Shown: one piece after another, positions 26,350-34,720 of the stretch
How the letters are laid out: each line of letters begins with the position of its first letter
Numbering within the stretch: position 1 is the first letter of the stretch
Source of the DNA: Candidatus Mediterraneibacter merdipullorum
GTDB taxonomy: Bacteria > Bacillota > Clostridia > Lachnospirales > Lachnospiraceae
DNA: 64,000 nucleotides
Reading direction: 5' to 3'
NCBI GenBank assembly: GCA_019117125.1
Contig: DXAL01000015.1
Span: 53,146-117,145 of the forward strand
The notes under the pieces: generated by a model
Seen by the model: only the letters and a program-made list of their open reading frames with translations
What the model was told of the DNA's origin: nothing
Databases searched by the model: none
Translations under genes and position numbers: made by a program

Positions 26350-26402
26350 AAAGCGCTCCGCCGGCAGCTTTCTCATCTGCCGGCGAAACGCCTTCGCTTT
26401 TA
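26350..26402. terminator. Bidirectional terminator between araC and murA
   Basis: CGCCGGCAG..CTGCCGGCG core with outer AAAAGCG/CGCTTTT pairing; the minus strand ends in CGCTTTTTATAT and the plus strand in CGCTTTTATCTT. It separates two convergent genes. Confidence 0.8.
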
Positions 26403-26428
26403 TCTTATTCCTCTTTTTCCGCAACTCC

Positions 26429-27721
26429 TCAGCTGACTTTCAGCCGGAATTTCTGGATTTCCTTTTCGTTTGTCACTTTCTCGATCATGCCGCCGAGGCT
26501 TCTCAGCTTCTCCTCAAACCGCTCATATCCTCTCTGGATATAGACGATGTCATCTACGATGGTGAAGCCGTCCGCCGCCAGTCCTGCGATGCACAGTGCC
26601 GCGCCTGCCCGCAGGTCCGGTGCGCTCACCCGCGCCGCCGAGAATTTCTCCACGCCTTCGATGGTTGCGGAGTTTCCTTCTATCTTCACACGCGCTCCCA
26701 TGCGCGCAAGCTCGTCAAGATACTTGAAGCGATTCTCGAAGATGCTCTCCGTGATGGTGCTCGTTCCTCTTGCAAGCGCCAGCGTCACGCCAATCTGCGG
26801 CTGCATGTCAGTCGGATATCCCGGATAGGGAAGGGTCTTGACCTGAGTTGCTTTCAGACGTCCTTTCGCCACAACGCGCACCGCGTCGTCGAACTCCTCC
26901 ACCTCGCATCCAATATCAATCAGCTTGGAAATCGTCGCATCCAGATGCTTCGGGATGACATTCATGACTGTAACGTCTCCCTTTGTCGCCGCTGCGGCGA
27001 ACATAAAGGTACCCGCCTCAATCTGGTCCGGGATGATGGAATACTCGGACTTGTGCAGGGTGCGTACGCCTCTTATCTTAATGACGTCGGTTCCCGCGCC
27101 CCTGATATTCGCTCCCATGCTGTTCAGGAAGTTGGCTACGTCAACGACGTGGGGCTCTTTCGCGACATTTTCCATGATGGTGAGACCGTCCGCCATAGCG
27201 GCTGCCATCATCACGTTGATTGTCGCGCCCACAGTCACAACGTCAAAATACAGGTGGGTCCCTTTCAGATGCTCCGCCTCGGCAACGATCTTCCCGTGCT
27301 CGATGTCCACATCTGCCCCCAGTGCGCGGAATCCTTTGAGATGCTGGTCTATCGGTCTGCTCCCGATATTGCATCCGCCCGGCAGGGCTACTTCCGCACG
27401 TTTGTATTTTCCGAGCAGTGCTCCCAGAAGGTAATAGGAAGCTCTGATCTTCTTGATATAATCGTATTCAATGTTGAAATCCCGGATTGTACTGCCGTTT
27501 ATCTTTACGGTATGTCTGTCAATCCTCTGGACCATCGCCCCAATCTCACTGATTGCCTCAAGCATTACATTCACGTCATTTACATCCGGCAGATTCTCAA
27601 TCAGTACGGTCTCATCCGTCATGATTGCTGCCGCCAGGATGGCAAGGGCTGCATTTTTGGCGCCGCCAATCTCTACTTCTCCCACGAGCGGGCTGCCGCC
27701 TTTAATGATATACTGCTCCAT
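26429..27721 (-). CDS. murA: UDP-N-acetylglucosamine 1-carboxyvinyltransferase
   Basis: 430 residues from ATG 27721 (GAGGTG upstream). Lys22-Asn23 in GGAKNAALA and catalytic Cys117 in LPGGCNIGSRPIDQHL are present. Adds enolpyruvate to UDP-GlcNAc, the first committed step of peptidoglycan synthesis; fosfomycin target. Firmicutes often have two copies, and I cannot tell which this is. Stands alone between a convergent araC and the kinase-like gene. Confidence 0.96.
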   Translation of the reverse strand: MEQYIIKGGSPLVGEVEIGGAKNAALAILAAAIMTDETVLIENLPDVNDVNVMLEAISEIGAMVQRIDRHTVKINGSTIRDFNIEYDYIKKIRASYYLLGALLGKYKRAEVALPGGCNIGSRPIDQHLKGFRALGADVDIEHGKIVAEAEHLKGTHLYFDVVTVGATINVMMAAAMADGLTIMENVAKEPHVVDVANFLNSMGANIRGAGTDVIKIRGVRTLHKSEYSIIPDQIEAGTFMFAAAATKGDVTVMNVIPKHLDATISKLIDIGCEVEEFDDAVRVVAKGRLKATQVKTLPYPGYPTDMQPQIGVTLALARGTSTITESIFENRFKYLDELARMGARVKIEGNSATIEGVEKFSAARVSAPDLRAGAALCIAGLAADGFTIVDDIVYIQRGYERFEEKLRSLGGMIEKVTNEKEIQKFRLKVS

Positions 27722-27846
27722 TTTGCACCTCGGCTCTGATGTTGTTTCAATCATCATATCACAAAACTGCGTATTTTTAAATTCCTTTTTCCTGCCAGGA
27801 GCCGTACGCCCCATGGCATATCAGTGCAGCTGTCCGCACCAAATCA

Positions 27847-28407
27847 TTATTTTAGTTTCCTTCCGGGGGTATTGTCAAGCCTTTTCCGATATTCTGCCGC
27901 TTTTTTGTGTTTTTTTACCGCATTCAGTACTTTTGCAATGGTATCCTCAATGCGGCCGTTATCCACATGCACTGTGATATCCGCATACTTTTCAAAATAA
28001 GGCGCTCTCTCATAGTACAGGTCTCTTAAGGACTGTCCCTCCCTGAGCACCACGCCCCTCTTTTTGGGATTGCGTATCCGCCTTTTTATTGTCTGATAGG
28101 ACGCCTTTAAATATACAACCGTCCCAATCTTTTTGAAATGGCGCATCGCTTCTTTGCAGTAGACCACGCTCCCGCCCGGCGATATGACCGAGTTTTCCGC
28201 TTCCACGGAAGCATTGACTTCATTCTCAATCTTCAAAAACCCGTCCTGTCCGACCTCCGCCATGATTTCCCGGAGCAGCTTGTGCTCCCGCTCCTGGATG
28301 AGAAGGTCCGTGTCGATGAAATTCATCCCCAGGCGCTTCGCCACCACGATTCCCACCGTGCTCTTTCCGGCGGCGGGCATTCCTATAAAAATCAGATTCG
28401 TTTTCAT
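27847..28407 (-). CDS. Shikimate kinase-like P-loop protein
   Basis: 186 residues from ATG 28407. P-loop GMPAAGKST (9-17), DTD at 32-34 and a C-terminal lid (RNPKKRGVVL) give the shikimate/gluconate kinase fold. However, the FRxxE motif that binds shikimate reads Phe57-Leu-Lys-Ile-Glu61, i.e. Leu at the position of the substrate-binding Arg58, and the GGG motif reads PGGS. It is not near other aro genes. It may phosphorylate another small molecule; 'shikimate kinase' is therefore a fold assignment. Confidence 0.75.
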   Translation of the reverse strand: MKTNLIFIGMPAAGKSTVGIVVAKRLGMNFIDTDLLIQEREHKLLREIMAEVGQDGFLKIENEVNASVEAENSVISPGGSVVYCKEAMRHFKKIGTVVYLKASYQTIKRRIRNPKKRGVVLREGQSLRDLYYERAPYFEKYADITVHVDNGRIEDTIAKVLNAVKKHKKAAEYRKRLDNTPGRKLK

Positions 28408-28494
28408 GCCAGATTCTCTCTCGTATTTCCTTTTCCTGGCGCGGATTGCGCATCCGCGCGTTCGTCCGAAAGAATTATACCACAGTTCCACCGG

Positions 28495-28890
28495 TTAGTA
28501 AAATCTCCGGTTTCTCCTCCGATGGCTGCACCGCCGTTTATACAGTTCCTGGTAGAGCATCACCTCTATGAGGTCCCGCAGATGCATCTCTTCCGCCGGT
28601 CTGCCGCCGTGTCCTTCCTTCTCCGCCGCAGGTATGCGCTCATGCCGGAGCACATTCTCATATGCCCTCCTGCACATCAGTTTCAGCTGCAGTTTATCCG
28701 GATACTGGTCATATATCATGCTGTTTTCATATTCCAGCCGGTCGCATTCCTCTTCCACATAGGGCAGGAGTCTCTTCGGAAGCTCCGGATACATGCTCCG
28801 GAGATATTCCGCATCTGTTCGCTCCGTCTTCTCATCTTCATAGGAAAAGGGCATGGGATATGCCATATAATAAGGCAGTTTTTCGTTCAT
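28495..28890 (-). CDS. Hypothetical protein
   Basis: 131 residues, no membrane segment or signal. Acidic, Tyr/Pro-rich start (MNEKLPYYMAYPMPFSYEDE), helical middle (LLPYVEEECDRLEYENSM) and a very basic end (KRRCSHRRRNRRFY). I do not recognise a family. The sequence looks coding (consistent amphipathic helices), and proteins with a similar 'MYPxxxKRLLPYVEEECDRLEY' core are, from memory, common in Lachnospiraceae; a spore-coat link is only a guess. 87 bp before the kinase-like gene. Confidence 0.6.
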   Translation of the reverse strand: MNEKLPYYMAYPMPFSYEDEKTERTDAEYLRSMYPELPKRLLPYVEEECDRLEYENSMIYDQYPDKLQLKLMCRRAYENVLRHERIPAAEKEGHGGRPAEEMHLRDLIEVMLYQELYKRRCSHRRRNRRFY

Positions 28891-28963
28891 GGGCAGTCAC
28901 TCCCGGATTGACATTATATAGCCAGTATATGACAGGATCGGACCGATGGTTCCTGACAGGGCT

Positions 28964-29227
28964 TCAGTCCGGCACCGGACCGATTCCCAGCGCCCCGACC
29001 AGAACGAACAGGGCGAAAAAGACGAGAAGGAGAAGGAGAAGCAGCAGCCCGCCTGCCAGGGCAAACGTCTGCCCGCACGGTCTTCCTTTTGCCTTTCTCC
29101 ATATCCCGCTGCACAGAAGCGCCAGAAAACCGCCGATGCAAAACAGCGGAAATACAACGCCCACTCCGGTAAAGAGAATGGCATCCGCTTCCCACTGCAT
29201 ACTGTCGAGGAATAAAAGCAGCACCAC
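28964..29227 (-). CDS. Small membrane protein, start uncertain
   Basis: Two or three hydrophobic helices (VLLLFLDSMQ; LFTGVGVVFPLFCIGGFLALL; ALAGGLLLLLLLLVFFALFV) with a basic loop between. GTG at 29227 is used as start for lack of an ATG; no good ribosome site is seen. The frame stays open upstream to the stop of the FHA gene (29333) in the same frame, and that part (KLPKGVLFWWKGEAGA) also looks like protein. The product might be translated from an unusual start or be a remnant of a longer C-terminal tail. Confidence 0.4.
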   Translation of the reverse strand: MVLLLFLDSMQWEADAILFTGVGVVFPLFCIGGFLALLCSGIWRKAKGRPCGQTFALAGGLLLLLLLLVFFALFVLVGALGIGPVPD

Positions 29228-29332
29228 AACAGCGCCTGCTTCCCCTTTCCACCAGAAAAGGACGCCTTTCGGAAGTTTTCGTTCCCTCTCCGGCGTCCCT
29301 GACTTTTCTCTGCTTTTCTTTTGTTTCCGGCG

Positions 29333-29905
29333 TTACGACTCGCTCTCGCGGAGTATCCTCTGTACTTCCAGCCTGGTCTCTCCCACTCCGATGATGTCAT
29401 CCCGCTGTATCACGACCGGCCGGTCAATCCGCTCTCCGTTTAAGAACGTCCCGTTCCTGGAACCCTCGTCTTTGAGATACAGTTTATCTCCTCTGTGGAT
29501 GATGACGCAGTGCATCTTGGAAATCCTTCCGTCGCTCATGATGGGAAGGTATTTCTCATACATGCTCCCGTCCTTTCCTCTTCCGATACCGACTGTATCA
29601 TAGAAAGTGAAGCTGTATTTATCCCAGCTGTCAATATCTTCCATGATAATCTTCCACTGGCGGCGCTTTTTCTTCTTCGGGCTCTTCACCGGCTCCGGCT
29701 GTTCCTCCGGCTCCTGTCTGCGCCTGCGCTGCGGCGGTGCGTCGTCCTCGTCGTCCTCGTCATACTCGCTTTTCCTGCCGCGCCCCCGCCTGCTTCCGTG
29801 TTCCGCCGCTGCAAGAGCTTTATTTTTCTTTATGCTTCCGAATGACACGCCCATCATCCCGACACATCCGACGGCGAGCACTGCCATTACAATCCAATAC
29901 CACAT
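29333..29905 (-). CDS. Membrane-anchored FHA-domain protein
   Basis: 190 residues from ATG 29905 (GGAGAGG upstream). One N-terminal membrane helix (MWYWIVMAVLAVGCVGMMGV), a low-complexity charged linker (about 35-85, KSEYDEDDEDDAPPQRRRR) and a C-terminal FHA domain (about 95-185) with GIGRGKD, RISKMHCVI, and SRNGTFLNGE, the phosphothreonine-binding residues. Probably reads Ser/Thr kinase phosphorylation at the membrane; no kinase gene is adjacent. Divergent from the DUF1015 gene. Confidence 0.88.
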   Translation of the reverse strand: MWYWIVMAVLAVGCVGMMGVSFGSIKKNKALAAAEHGSRRGRGRKSEYDEDDEDDAPPQRRRRQEPEEQPEPVKSPKKKKRRQWKIIMEDIDSWDKYSFTFYDTVGIGRGKDGSMYEKYLPIMSDGRISKMHCVIIHRGDKLYLKDEGSRNGTFLNGERIDRPVVIQRDDIIGVGETRLEVQRILRESES

Positions 29906-30007
29906 AGTAATTCCCTCTCCTTCAAGGTTTAATAGTACTATACTTTTTCCCCGCCGGCAAGTAAAATGTAGACTTTTGTCGAAACCCGTATTGCAAAAAG
30001 AAAACAC

Positions 30008-30036
30008 CTGACAACCTCGTATACATATAGTATAAT
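30008..30036 (+). promoter_or_regulatory. Promoter of the DUF1015 gene
   Basis: CTGACA (30008-30013), 17 bp, TATAAT (30031-30036), about 60 bp before the start. The remainder of the 29906-30098 interval shows nothing else I can identify. Confidence 0.78.
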
Positions 30037-30098
30037 GGCATTGTTCCAAGTCAATGACACCTGCAGCGCAGGGACACACCGGACAAAGGAGAAGAATC

Positions 30099-31334
30099 AT
30101 GAGCATCATCCGCCCTTTTAAAGGCATCCGCCCCCGTAAGGACCTGGCGTCCTCTATCGCCGCCCTTCCTTACGACGTATACAGCAGCAGCGAGGCGCGC
30201 AGCATCGTTCAGGCGCAGCCCATGTCATTTTTGAAGATAGACCGGGCGGAGACGCTCCTGCCGGAAGGCACCAGTCCATACGCCCCCGAAGTTTACGAGA
30301 CGGCGAGGCGCACCCTGGACGGAATGATTGCAGACGGGTCATTTATCCAGGATGAAAGCGACTGCTTCTATATCTATGCGCTCACCATGGACGGCAGGAC
30401 CCAGACCGGACTGGTGGCGTGCGCTTCAGTAGACGATTATCTGGACAATGTCATATTAAAACACGAAAACACGCTCGCCGCCAAAGAGGAAGACCGCATC
30501 CGGCATGTGGACGCCTGCAGCGCCCAGACCGGACCCATCTTCCTTGCATACCGCCCCTGCCGGAGGCTGCACGACATCCTGGAGCATGTCATGCAGGAGG
30601 CGTCACTGTATGATTTTACCTGCGACGACGGGATACGGCATCAGGTATGGAAGATTGCAGAGCCCGGATGCATTGCTGAGATTTCCCGGATTTTCAGGGA
30701 CATTCCCCATCTCTACATCGCGGACGGGCATCACCGCGCCGCATCCGCAGTCAAAGTCGCCCTGAAAAGGAGAGCCCGGGATGCGAGATATTCCGGCAGT
30801 GAAGAGTATAACTACTTCCTCTCGGTCCTCTTTTCCTCGGACGAACTGAAGATTTACGATTACAACCGCGTCATTACAGACAGGAGCGGGTGTACATTTG
30901 ACGGATTTCCTGTTAATATAAAGGATGGCTTTCAGACGGAACAGATGGGCGCGCAGCCTTACCGCCCCGTCCGCAAGGGGGAGTTCGGCGTATACTTCCG
31001 GAAGAACTGGTACCGGATGACCGCCGCTCCTTCCCTGTTTACCGGAGACCCGGTAAAGGACCTGGACGTATCCGTCCTTCAGGACCACATCCTGGATGCA
31101 GGATTTGGCATTAAAGAGCCGAAAAGCGACCCGCGCATCCGTTTTATCGGCGGGATACGGGGACCAAAAGCGCTCGAGGAAGCCGCGGACGAGACGGACG
31201 GCGTCGCATTCGCCATGTATCCGACGTCCATGGAAGAGCTGCTCGCCGTAGCCGATGCAGGTCTGCTCATGCCGCCGAAATCCACGTGGTTTGAGCCGAA
31301 ACTGCGCAGCGGACTCTTCATCCACCGGTTCTGA
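30099..31334 (+). CDS. DUF1015 family protein
   Basis: 411 residues from ATG 30099 (AAAGGAG upstream). Typical DUF1015 features: RPFKGIRPRKDLASSIAALP YDV at the start, HENTLAAKEEDRIRH and the strongly conserved IADGHHRAASAVKVA, then AMYPTSMEELLAVADAG and MPPKSTWFEPKL near the end. The family is widespread in Firmicutes, often beside serine-biosynthesis genes; a kinase-like or ParB-like activity has been suggested, but there is no ser gene here. Function unknown. Confidence 0.88.
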   Translation: MSIIRPFKGIRPRKDLASSIAALPYDVYSSSEARSIVQAQPMSFLKIDRAETLLPEGTSPYAPEVYETARRTLDGMIADGSFIQDESDCFYIYALTMDGRTQTGLVACASVDDYLDNVILKHENTLAAKEEDRIRHVDACSAQTGPIFLAYRPCRRLHDILEHVMQEASLYDFTCDDGIRHQVWKIAEPGCIAEISRIFRDIPHLYIADGHHRAASAVKVALKRRARDARYSGSEEYNYFLSVLFSSDELKIYDYNRVITDRSGCTFDGFPVNIKDGFQTEQMGAQPYRPVRKGEFGVYFRKNWYRMTAAPSLFTGDPVKDLDVSVLQDHILDAGFGIKEPKSDPRIRFIGGIRGPKALEEAADETDGVAFAMYPTSMEELLAVADAGLLMPPKSTWFEPKLRSGLFIHRF

Positions 31335-31418
31335 CCCCTCCGCCTGTGCCGCCGGACGGCGCCGGCTCTGAGAGGATAAAATCATATAAATAAGCGAGAA
31401 AAGGGAGATGTATTTTTT

Positions 31419-32282
31419 ATGGAAAGAAATGAACTGTGCTGGTGCGGAAGCGGAAAGAAATATAAGAAATGCCACATGCCCATCGAAGAAAAGATGCTGC
31501 TGCACGCGGAAAAGGGGGAAATCGTCCCTACGCGGAACCTTTTAAAAACCCCCTCCCAGATTGAAAAGATTAAAACAAGTGCAGCGCTCAATACTGCGGT
31601 TCTGGACGAGGTGGCAAAACACATCCGCATCGGCATGAGCACCGCCGAGATTGACGACATCGTGTACCGCTTTACGACCGAACACGGCGGCATACCGGCT
31701 CCTCTGGATTATCAGGGCTTCCCGAAGAGCGTATGCACCTCCCTCAACAATGAGATATGCCACGGCATACCGGACGAAAACATCATCCTGAAAGAAGGGG
31801 ACATCATCAATGTGGATGTGTCTACCATTGTGGACGGATATTTCTCCGACGCCTCCCGCATGTTCAAGATGGGGCGGATATCCGAACGGGCAGAAAAGCT
31901 CATCCGGGTCACCGGTGAATGTGTGGAGCTTGGGCTCGCGGCGGCGAAACCCTGGGGGCACCTGGGCGATATCGCCGACGCCATCAACACCCATGCAAAG
32001 GCAAACGGCTATTCTGTCGTGGAGGAGATAGGTGGTCACGGCATCGGTCTGGAGTTCCACGAGGACCCGTTCGTGAGCTATGTAACGCCAAAGGGCAGCG
32101 AGATGCTCCTTGTTCCGGGCATGATGTTCACCATCGAGCCGATGATAAACGAGGGCAGCCCGGACTATACGGTGGACGAGGACAACGGCTGGACGGTCTA
32201 CACCATTGACGGAGGGCTTTCCGCGCAGATTGAATATATGGTGCTCGTCAAAGAAGACGGCATCGAAGTGCTTACGAAATAG
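31419..32282 (+). CDS. map: Methionine aminopeptidase with N-terminal SEC-C motif
   Basis: 287 residues. An N-terminal SEC-C zinc finger, LCWCGSGKKYKKCH (about 6-19), precedes a type I methionine aminopeptidase. Metal ligands are visible in INVDVSTIVDGYFSD (two Asp), GHGIGLEFHEDP (His), MFTIEP (Glu) and IEYMVLV (Glu). Removes N-terminal Met; the zinc finger probably helps it dock on the ribosome. Ends in a strong terminator. Confidence 0.95.
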   Translation: MERNELCWCGSGKKYKKCHMPIEEKMLLHAEKGEIVPTRNLLKTPSQIEKIKTSAALNTAVLDEVAKHIRIGMSTAEIDDIVYRFTTEHGGIPAPLDYQGFPKSVCTSLNNEICHGIPDENIILKEGDIINVDVSTIVDGYFSDASRMFKMGRISERAEKLIRVTGECVELGLAAAKPWGHLGDIADAINTHAKANGYSVVEEIGGHGIGLEFHEDPFVSYVTPKGSEMLLVPGMMFTIEPMINEGSPDYTVDEDNGWTVYTIDGGLSAQIEYMVLVKEDGIEVLTK

Positions 32283-32289
32283 AATGACA

Positions 32290-32348
32290 AAGGCAGCGCA
32301 TATCCATCCTGATATCCTATCATCCGGATATGCCGCTGCCTTCTTTTT
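32290..32348 (+). terminator. Terminator after map
   Basis: AAGGCAGCGCATATCC..GGATATGCCGCTGCCTT followed by CTTTTT; long GC-rich stem with one mismatch. Lies between two convergent genes. Confidence 0.88.
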
Positions 32349-32363
32349 ATCTAAGATGCTCTG

Positions 32364-32960
32364 TCACGCGTAATGCCGCACCCTCAGACCGATTCCCATG
32401 GAATCTGCCAGCGCGCGGCTTGCCTCGATGTCTTCCTTTGGCAGGACGTCCACCACGGTAAAGCGCACGTCTTCGATGACCTTTGCACAGCCTTTTGCAA
32501 ATTCCAGCATCCCTTCAAAAGCATCATCAAACTGCGGTCTAGTCACAGCCATGTACTCCTCTGCCGTCGGCGCGTTCAGGCTGATAGAGATGCAGTCCGC
32601 CACTTCTGCCAGCTCCGGTATCACATCCCTGCCGTGATACAGATTGGCAAGTCCGTTGGTATTGATGCGGATGCGTACACCGTATTTTTTCTTTGCGTAT
32701 TCTGCGGATTTCACAAGGATATCCAGCGCACAGGTCGGTTCTCCGTACCCGCAGTAGACAAGTTCCCCGTATCCTGTAAAGTCAAATGCATCCAGCGCAG
32801 CAGTCACTTCTTCCAGCGTCGGGTCCGTCCGGTGCCAGAGCGTATCAGCGTCCCCCACGCTGTCCCGGTGGCTGCGGATGCAGAACGTGCACGCGCAGTC
32901 GCACTTGTTCGTCAGATTGACATAGACCTGGTCCTTGTAAGTGTATAAAATATCTGCCAT
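32364..32960 (-). CDS. Radical SAM protein, TatD-associated type
   Basis: 198 residues from ATG 32960; an alternative in-frame ATG at 32993 has no better ribosome site. Iron-sulphur motif Cys20-x3-Cys24-x2-Cys27 within NLTNKCDCACTFCIR, then GELVYCGYGEPT and RINTNGLANL. This short form is the radical SAM subfamily often encoded with TatD nucleases; no tatD is present here. Related to QueE-like minimal radical SAM folds. The substrate is unknown. Confidence 0.85.
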   Translation of the reverse strand: MADILYTYKDQVYVNLTNKCDCACTFCIRSHRDSVGDADTLWHRTDPTLEEVTAALDAFDFTGYGELVYCGYGEPTCALDILVKSAEYAKKKYGVRIRINTNGLANLYHGRDVIPELAEVADCISISLNAPTAEEYMAVTRPQFDDAFEGMLEFAKGCAKVIEDVRFTVVDVLPKEDIEASRALADSMGIGLRVRHYA

Positions 32961-33013
32961 TTTTTCTTTCCCTGCTTTCTTCTTTGTATCCATGCCGGGG
33001 TCGCCCCGCTTTC

Positions 33014-33541
33014 TTACGCCCTGCCGCCCAGCAGGCGCCGTATCTGGACGTTTGCGTGGGACCGTTCCAGTATCACGGCTGCCGCATAGAAGAGCGCCGC
33101 GCTCCCGCCCGACTGTATCAGGCTGCCCGGTACCGCTGCCGCCGCCCCTGCAAAAGAACCGAAAAGCAGCGCTTCCGCAAGGTAATAGCCTGCTGCGGAG
33201 AGGAGTCCCGCAAGGACAGGCGCCGCCAGATTGCGCCTGCACAAAAGTTTGTCATGCTTCCCGGTGAAGGGGAGGACGATGAGCATCTTGATGATGACTG
33301 TCACCGGCATCCACATGGGCGCTGTCAGAAGGTCTGCCAGCCCGCCGCCAATCGCAGCGGCTGCCAGCGCGCACGGACGCGGGAGGAAGACTGCCGCCAG
33401 ATAGATCAGCGTATCTCCGAAATGGATATACCCGCCGTTCGCCCCATAGGGAATGTGGCAGATATAAGCCGTCATCACTGTGACCATAGCGGCAAATATG
33501 CCGGTTGCAACGATTTTTAATGTCCTGCTCTGTCCTGTCAT
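33014..33541 (-). CDS. ECF transporter S component, probably for vitamin B6
   Basis: 175 residues from ATG 33541, 1 bp after the kinase stop. Five or six membrane helices (LKIVATGIFAAMVTVMTAYI; YIHFGDTLIYLAAVFLPRP; MPVTVIIKMLIVLPF) in the S-component pattern. It follows the pyridoxal kinase so tightly that I infer a vitamin B6 or B6-precursor transporter working with a shared EcfAAT module encoded elsewhere. Confidence 0.72.
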   Translation of the reverse strand: MTGQSRTLKIVATGIFAAMVTVMTAYICHIPYGANGGYIHFGDTLIYLAAVFLPRPCALAAAAIGGGLADLLTAPMWMPVTVIIKMLIVLPFTGKHDKLLCRRNLAAPVLAGLLSAAGYYLAEALLFGSFAGAAAAVPGSLIQSGGSAALFYAAAVILERSHANVQIRRLLGGRA

Positions 33542-33542
33542 G

Positions 33543-34520
33543 TCACATGGCTCCTTTCTTCCCGCCGTCTCCGGCATTTCCGTTGTCTCCGATGCTCCCG
33601 CCGTCTCCGGCGCTTTTGTTGTCACCGACGCTCCCGTCACTTCCGGCGCCGTCCTTCAGACGGTTTGCCTCTCCCAGCATCCAGAGGTATCTCTCATATT
33701 CCACGCCGTCATTTCTCGGGACTCCGTCCCGCACGGCGTCTGCGATTGCCCGCTCAATCATCTCTCCTGCCAGCTTCATGGAATCCGCCAGGCTGTCCCC
33801 GCGGGCTCTGCCTCCTGCAATGACCGATGCGAAAAGGTCCCCGGTCCCGGAGTAGCTGTCCCCGATAAACGGAAATGCCGAGAAAGACGCACCTTCCTTC
33901 GTAAGCGCCAGATTTCCCATCATCTCTGTTCCGGTCTCTTTCTCCCGGTACCGTATCCCCGTGACGACGATTTCCTTCGTCCGGTCTGTCAGCAGGTTGG
34001 ACGCCATCTCCTCCGCCGCTTCTCTCAGGTGTCCTTCCTCATGCATCTCCCGGACCATCCGGCAGTCCGTCCCGGTCAGCAGGCACAGCTCCGTCAGGTT
34101 CGGCGTGATGATATCCGCCCGGGATGCCAGACGGCGCATCTGGTGTTCCATCTCCCCGGTAAACACCGGATAGCGGGCTCCGTTGTCCCCCATCACCGGG
34201 TCCACCAGCAGGAACGTATCTTCCCCGCAAAAGACATCCAGGAACCGGAGCACCTTTTCTATCTGATGACCGCCCGAGACAAACCCGGTATAAATGCCGT
34301 CAAAGCGGACCCCCATCTTCTCCCATTCCCGGAAGACGGACTCCATCCGGTCCGTATAATCATCATAATAATAGCTCGGATATCCTGTCTGCGCACTCAG
34401 CACCGCCGTCGGCAGCGGGCACGGCTGAACCCCCATCGCCGCGATTGCCGATATGGCGGCTGTGAGGGAGCATTTCCCGAATCCGGACAGGTCGTTTATC
34501 ACTGCAATCTTCTCTGTCAT
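33543..34520 (-). CDS. Pyridoxal/pyridoxamine kinase with repetitive C-terminal tail
   Basis: 325 residues. Ribokinase-fold start IAVINDLSGFGKCSLTAAIS, LLVDPVMGDNG (about 116-126), PNLTELCLLTG and anion-hole GDSYSGTGDLFAS. This is the PdxK/PdxY type that phosphorylates B6 vitamers. The family ends near residue 285; here about 35 Gly/Asp/Ser/Asn-rich residues follow (SVGDNKSAGDGG), encoded by tandem 36-bp repeats. Confidence 0.88.
   Translation of the reverse strand: MTEKIAVINDLSGFGKCSLTAAISAIAAMGVQPCPLPTAVLSAQTGYPSYYYDDYTDRMESVFREWEKMGVRFDGIYTGFVSGGHQIEKVLRFLDVFCGEDTFLLVDPVMGDNGARYPVFTGEMEHQMRRLASRADIITPNLTELCLLTGTDCRMVREMHEEGHLREAAEEMASNLLTDRTKEIVVTGIRYREKETGTEMMGNLALTKEGASFSAFPFIGDSYSGTGDLFASVIAGGRARGDSLADSMKLAGEMIERAIADAVRDGVPRNDGVEYERYLWMLGEANRLKDGAGSDGSVGDNKSAGDGGSIGDNGNAGDGGKKGAM
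33562..33650. repeat. 2.5 tandem 36-bp repeats in the pyridoxal kinase gene
   Basis: Units 33562-33597 and 33598-33633, both beginning CCGCCGTCTCCGGC, plus a partial third to 33650. Twelve codons per unit, so copy changes keep the frame. Confidence 0.85.
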
Positions 34521-34626
34521 TTCTCCTATCCCGCCTTATTGGAATTTATGCGCTCCATGATAGCACGCATCTGGTCATTTCAAAACAGCCAGTTATTCGA
34601 TTTTTAACTAGTCCAGTTTTTCCGGT

Positions 34627-34656
34627 AAAAAAAAGAATCCTGCAAAGCAGGATTCT
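34627..34656 (-). terminator. Terminator after the GH13 gene
   Basis: AGAATCCTGC-TTT-GCAGGATTCT followed by seven T on the minus strand. The rest of the 34521-34720 interval holds the kinase promoter region, which I could not define. Confidence 0.9.
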
Positions 34657-34720
34657 CCGCCTGCGGCGGACCGCAAAGGCATTCCCGTCAGCGCCATTCC
34701 GGCTGCGGCAGACATCTCTG

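Noticed and set aside
33543..33640. N-terminal extension of the ECF gene into the kinase tail
   Set aside because: The extra Thr/Ala/Glu-rich part is another frame of the kinase repeats; the ATG at 33541 gives the normal S-component start.
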